Source: Pleurotus djamor (Eukaryota > Basidiomycota > Agaricomycetes > Agaricales > Pleurotaceae). From it: a stretch of 12,360 nt of DNA. The notes under the pieces were generated by a model, which was not told the origin of the DNA, made no database searches, and was given only the letters and a program-made list of their open reading frames with translations. A program made the position numbers and the translations under genes. The stretch lies in NCBI GenBank assembly GCA_029747585.1, contig JAPEVF010001212.1, positions 1 through 12,360 on the forward strand. The letters are read 5' to 3'. Position 1 is the first letter of the stretch, and each line of letters begins with the position of its first letter. Shown piece after piece: positions 8,740-12,360 of the stretch.

Positions 8740-9777
8740 TGATCGAACGGTGCCTAGGTCACCGACTGCGGACATACCTACCCGTATGTAAGTCTTTCTT
8801 CTCAAATTGAAATCCCCGTCGCTGAGACCGCCGTCCATCCCTCTAGGTTACTGCTGTGTCGTTACAATGCTACCGCTGTATATGGCCAACAGGTTTGCCA
8901 TTCCAGGCTGTTTATCAAATGGATCTTTGAACTGACCCTCTTCTTTCTACTTCAAAGGTTCTGACCTGCCGAAGAGTCTGTGGGCTAACTCGCTGCAAGT
9001 CAACATTCGCCAGAACCTTCAGCCGTCGCGAGGGCAACCTCTACAACCCCGAGAAGGTCAAGAACTTCCTCAAAGAAACCGTGTCGCACCGTCAAGTACC
9101 CCTTCTCATCGTGGACCATTGTTTCTCCCATGTCAATTATTGGCCTGAGCTGGGACACACATCCATCCTCATCGCTGACATCACACATCATCGATCATCG
9201 GTTGATCAGGTATGCCAAGTTCCGACGTCTACCGATGTTTGAACTGACTTTCTTCCGCCCTCTTTCAAGGTTCTGGCCCTTGAACTGCTTGTTGACGACC
9301 CTGCCGCCGGTGCCAACATTCGCCAGAACCTACAGGTCCGGCATCCAACTTACGCACCGCGAGAGCAACTTCTACAACCCCAAGAAGGTCAAGAGCTTCT
9401 TCAAAGACGACACGGCGCTGCGATCAACCATCCCACCCGGCTACGTCCCTTGTCAAATGTTGTCAGCTTGAGCTGGGGGCACATCCCCTTCGCCGTTACT
9501 ATCACCATGCATCATTCGTTGATGTTCGTCGATGAGGTATGTCCAGCTCAGGTGTCTATACCTCCCACGAACTCATCTTTCTTTGTAGATTATCTTCCCA
9601 ACCACGCCGATTCCGATGACGTATCTATCGCGCACCAAGCTCTCCCTCAGTCGACTCCGACTGCGATTCGCGATGATCATACTCCAACCTCCGCCAGCCT
9701 CATTGTGTTGCTCGCCATCAGTACCAGTATACTTCAACATTCCAACATTCACGTCTGCGATCCGCGGTCCGCCTTAA
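8690..9777 (+). CDS. Candidate five-exon gene with a duplicated exon, unknown product
   Basis: I do not recognise the product. Exons 8690-8787, 8847-8892, 8958-9209, 9270-9536 and 9589-9777 give 283 codons without a stop. The introns are 8788-8846 (GTAAGT...CTAG), 8893-8957 (GTTTGC...CTGAC...AAAG), 9210-9269 (GTATGC...CTGAC...CAAG) and 9537-9588 (GTATGT...TGTAG). Exons 3 and 4 are exact multiples of three (84 and 89 codons), both bounded by phase-0 introns, and are clear duplicates at DNA level. Their homologous cores are read in different frames, which argues for frame damage since duplication or for a wrong frame. A rival spliced frame (8568-8783, 8847-8892, 8958-9148) gives 150 codons and contains the 28-residue repeat. 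Codons in exon 3 end often in C. I expect a transcribed locus; the protein is uncertain. Confidence 0.33.
8893..9209 (+). repeat. Tandem intron-exon unit, copy A
   Basis: The unit consists of an intron (8893-8957) and exon (8958-9209). It matches the next unit in the intron start (GGTTTGCCA versus GGTATGCCA), in the branch region (TTTGAACTGAC), in the acceptor (TTCAAAGGTTCTG) and in the exon core AACATTCGCCAGAACC and TACAACCCC.AGAAGGTCAAGA. The match is to the following copy, head to tail. Confidence 0.8.
9210..9536 (+). repeat. Tandem intron-exon unit, copy B
   Basis: This is the second copy (intron 9210-9269, exon 9270-9536). Relative to copy A it has one extra base before the shared AACATTCGCC block and about 18 extra bases after it, with compensating losses later, so the whole exon differs by 15 bp. 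In the best-conserved block nearly all substitutions are transitions spaced in threes. The start of the next intron (GTCGATGAGGTATGTCC) again resembles the end of copy A (GTTGATCAGGTATGCC). Confidence 0.8.
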
Positions 9778-10854
9778 ATCGTGGCTTGGAGTACGCGAAG
9801 GAGGTTGATGTATCAAAGGCTTCGTGCCGGCTGGTCAGCCGAGTTGAACCATCTTGTGAATCAAGGGTTCCATCCGTACGTACTAGCGGTCCATTCTTTC
9901 TGCGCGCCTCCACTCACTATCTACATAGACTCATCATATATTAAGACCTCGGATTCCGCCAAGCCCCAAGCGCGCTGGCCGTTAGCGAGCACAGCGACCT
10001 CGTCCGCTACCTTCAAATGTTATGCCTATGCGAAGACCGATCGTCTCCACGACAAGGGGAAATGACCAGCATCACGAAGTCACAACCCATCAAGCCCTGG
10101 GTCTTGTTTCATTCATTCCTCAAGCTAACCTGTTCCTCTATGGCATAGTAAGTTTCTCCTCTCAAGCAACTGGTCCTATTCATCAATAATCTAACATCCT
10201 CCCTCATTCTAGACATAAGCCAACTTTTACTCTTGTCTCGGTCGTCTATCTTCGCGACAGGCGGCCCCCTTCTCACGTCATTTTGGCTTCATTAATAGGG
10301 TGGGTCTTGCCCCCGTTTCTATCTCACAACTTTTGGTTAACAATTCCTTTCTTTTCTTCTTAGTCTTCTCAACGTCGAAGCCTTGTTGATCCTCGTGGTG
10401 TCCCTGTAACACATCACAGCCTGGCAGCGCGGACGTGTCAACTCATCATCCTTCCCATCGCCTACTCCCCTCTTCGCAATATACTTCCACTTCACATCAT
10501 CCGCGACGCGCTACTCTTCCCTCCTCAAGCAAATGTTCACACCCTGAAATCTATGGCTCCGTCGCCCGTCGCTTGAAGCCACATTCCATACCCCCATCGC
10601 GCCGTCGTCATTTACGGCGATGGAGTGCACCGACAGAGTCAACATGACTCATCGTGTCACTGCTATCACCGTCACAACCATCATCGACGGCCATGCCCAC
10701 TGGTTCCTTACCCGCCGACACCTCGTCTCTTCTCTGTCTATTCTCTCCCACTCCGGAGCCTTGCTGACTTTCGTTGCACCCCGCCTACCAACGTGTCATC
10801 CATTCTTCGCCGCCGCTCCCATTTCCGTGGCCACATCCCATCATAACGTAACTC
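9778..10854 (+). other. Plus-strand intron series without a continuous frame
   Basis: The intron-like segments are 9876-9928 (GTACGT...CATAG), 10148-10212 (GTAAGT, CTAAC at 10191, TCTAG) and 10300-10363 (GTGGGT, TTAAC, TCTTAG). Short open pieces lie between them, for example RLRAGWSAELNHLVNQGFHP before the first, and a run coding for hydrophobic Leu/Val around the third, but they do not join in one frame. From 10364 to 10854 several overlapping plus frames are open (10435-10647, 10620-10880, 10625-10846), with His/Ser/Pro-rich products of no recognised family. The signals continue the transcription unit proposed upstream, or belong to a decayed gene. Confidence 0.3.
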
Positions 10855-11347
10855 ATGCTACACCCTCTTCTCGCAAGTGAACGAGGCCCAATCTCTCTGA
10901 AGCCAAGGTCGCTCTCTCGATTTCACATACCTCCCAGCAACTGCCGTGTCGCGTGCGCCGACAGCGCTGAAATAGCTCACCATCTCATTGATATCACTGT
11001 CGCGATCATCTCGCACCCCAACATCCAAACCACGACCCGCCGAATGGCTCATCCCTGGACCCTGACATGTCCAACTCGCCGTGAAGGATCTCCAAATCAC
11101 TGTCCATCCATCCGTTTTCAAGTAAGTCCTTATCGTCGCTTTCATTTCTAAGACTGACTGTTGTCTGGATTGGTTCTTCTAGCAGCGACCTGCAACGTCG
11201 GACGTCAATCTTACAGCGAATAAGTGCATCACACTCGACACAAAATCCTTCATCTTCGCTGGTGGTGCATCGTCCGAGTTACGAGGTTCGAACAACTTCG
11301 CTCCTGGAGGTTCCGTTACGATCAATCAGCTGTTCTCAATGCCGTAA
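10855..11347 (+). CDS. Candidate two-exon gene, unknown product
   Basis: Exon 10855-11121 (89 codons from an ATG) joins exon 11183-11347 in frame across intron 11122-11182, which has GTAAGT, CTGAC at 11154 and TTCTAG. The total is 143 codons. The second exon reads as an ordinary globular sequence (for example NKCITLDTKSFIFAGG and NNFAPGGSVTINQLF) and ends at TAA 11345-11347. The first exon is rich in Arg, His, Ser and Thr and has two other usable frames, one of which ends HVQLAVKDLQITVHPSVF before the donor, so the true frame of exon 1 may differ. No domain is recognised and the start Met is arbitrary. Confidence 0.3.
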
Positions 11348-11747
11348 CGAGACTACTTGGCCCCCGTCCCACGATTTCACATCACACACTTGGTGGTAAG
11401 TAACTTGATCATATTTCACAGAATGCCATTACTAAACATGCCAATCTATAGACACTTACGTCCCGTTCGTTCGCCCGGCCATCACCTACCTTACATCCAT
11501 ATTTCTAGTGTACCGTACCGCTACCGTTACCTTGTCCGTGTAGATAGCAATATACACCAACGGGAAGAGAGGGGAGACCCTCTTTTCCCGCTGGCTTAGA
11601 GCGAGCACCGAAGGGGGAACCTATGTCAGTGAAAGGTGTTATTTTGTATGGACTTACGCCGTTTTTTGGTCTTTCCAGCCAATCACCGTCCTGCGCAATC
11701 CTCCGTCCCACTTCCAGTGCCGCTTCAAACACAAACCTTCTTCACTC
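11348..11747. other. Between the candidate gene and the GT8 fragment: intron-like segment and weak minus frame
   Basis: A further plus-strand intron candidate is 11396-11451 (GTAAGT, TACTAAAC branch, CTATAG). A short CCGTACCGCTACCGTTACC repeat follows at about 11511-11530. On the minus strand, 11732 down to about 11658 reads VFEAALEVGRRIAQDGDW then a GTAAGTCC donor with CACTGACATAG behind it. That could be an exon of an unrelated gene now abutting the broken GT8 copy. It lacks an ATG and any known motif. Confidence 0.25.
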
Positions 11748-12355
11748 CTAAACGCCTCCATTCACAAAGGAAAAGGACAGAGAGGGGATCATCTCCGAGA
11801 GAACCCTGGTCGGCCACAACAGCATCTTTGCATTGATGTGCTCAAACAGGACGACACGCTTCATTCCAAAGAAAAACTAGACACACCACGAAGCAGAACC
11901 CCACAGAGTCACTCACTTCATAATCGTATAAACCAAAAGCCCTACAAACGCACACAATATATTTAGAATCGCATCAACCCTTTTCCGCGTCATTGTGTAT
12001 ACACGTACCTCAATTTAGTCCATGCATCTGCGAATCGAGTATCTACTGTGTTGGCACTGTCTACGCCGGGGAGGAGATAATCGACCGGGGTGATAAGGAT
12101 TCCATGGCGCGATAACAGCGCGAGGATCTCTGGAGCGACATCTGGAGTGACCATCGCGACTAATGGGTATTGAGATTCGACATCTTGGAGACACTGCTTT
12201 ACGATCAAGAGACCAGCGATGTATCCTGGATCGCGGGGTGTGATGAGGGTTGCCCAGGCTGCTTTTACCATTTTGTGTGCGGACTTGTTTATGGGGGTAT
12301 AAGGAGAAGGAAGGGGTACTCCAGTCTCCGCTAGGAGCTTACTTATTGGTCGCAT
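11748..12355 (-). pseudogene. Truncated GT8 paralogue (5' part only)
   Basis: The first half matches the left GT8 gene. VKAAWATLITPRDPGYIAG, KQCLQDVESQYPLVAMVTPDV and TRFADAWTKLR align without gaps, and about three quarters of the first 45 shared residues are identical by eye. Exons 12355-12009, 11941-11917 and 11858-11748 have the same junctions and phases as the left copy, and the 25-bp third exon keeps its length (RAFGLYDYE). Homology stops after RVVL at about 11847: instead of the DSD metal-binding motif the frame reads FEHINAKM and ends at TAG 11750-11748. With no DSD, NSG or KPW motifs the product cannot be an active GT8 enzyme. The 5' side is close to the window edge; a first exon may lie outside, since CTCCTAG at 12337-12331 is an acceptor at the same phase as in the left copy. 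Confidence 0.8.
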
Positions 12356-12360
12356 CTTGG

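Noticed and set aside
1..12360. tRNA, rRNA, CRISPR arrays, telomeric repeats, transposon terminal repeats
   Set aside because: None was seen on reading both strands. Simple repeats here are short microsatellites only.

Overview
The window looks like nuclear DNA of a filamentous fungus, most likely a basidiomycete of the Agaricomycetes type. The reasons are short GT-AG introns (about 50-110 bp) with CTRAC-like branch sites and TAG/CAG acceptors, polypyrimidine-rich flanks, roughly balanced base composition, and a multi-exon glycosyltransferase family 8 (GT8) gene of the kind common in these fungi. There is no operon structure, ribosome binding site or CRISPR-like array. Two isolated N bases (91 and 881) point to a draft assembly.

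The two ends of the window carry paralogous GT8 genes in the same orientation (minus strand). The left one (1412 down to 2) reads as a complete five-exon gene. It keeps the GT8 signatures: the DSD metal-binding motif, NSG, DQD, and the C-terminal His...KPW. The right one (12355 down to 11748) keeps the first half with the same intron positions and phases, then loses homology exactly where the DSD motif should begin. It appears to be a 5' gene fragment or pseudogene.

About 10 kb of much less certain sequence lies between them. From about 4.92 kb down to 2.6 kb the minus strand holds a long series of well-formed introns. They can be spliced into one continuous reading frame of about 507 codons, with a hydrophobic N terminus and a Ser/Thr/Pro-rich segment, but much of its 3' half is a skewed pyrimidine tract. 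From about 8.1 to 11.45 kb the plus strand holds a second series of about a dozen introns. One spliced frame of 283 codons (8690-9777) and one of 143 codons (10855-11347) can be read. Inside the first, an intron-plus-exon unit is tandemly duplicated.

The remaining stretches (1.41-2.6, 4.93-7.7, 9.8-10.85 and 11.35-11.85 kb) hold simple repeats and weak open frames but no gene I can name. Only the GT8 assignments rest on recognised family motifs. The spliced models in the middle are inferences from splice signals and frame continuity and need transcript evidence. I see no functional link between the GT8 genes and the candidates between them.
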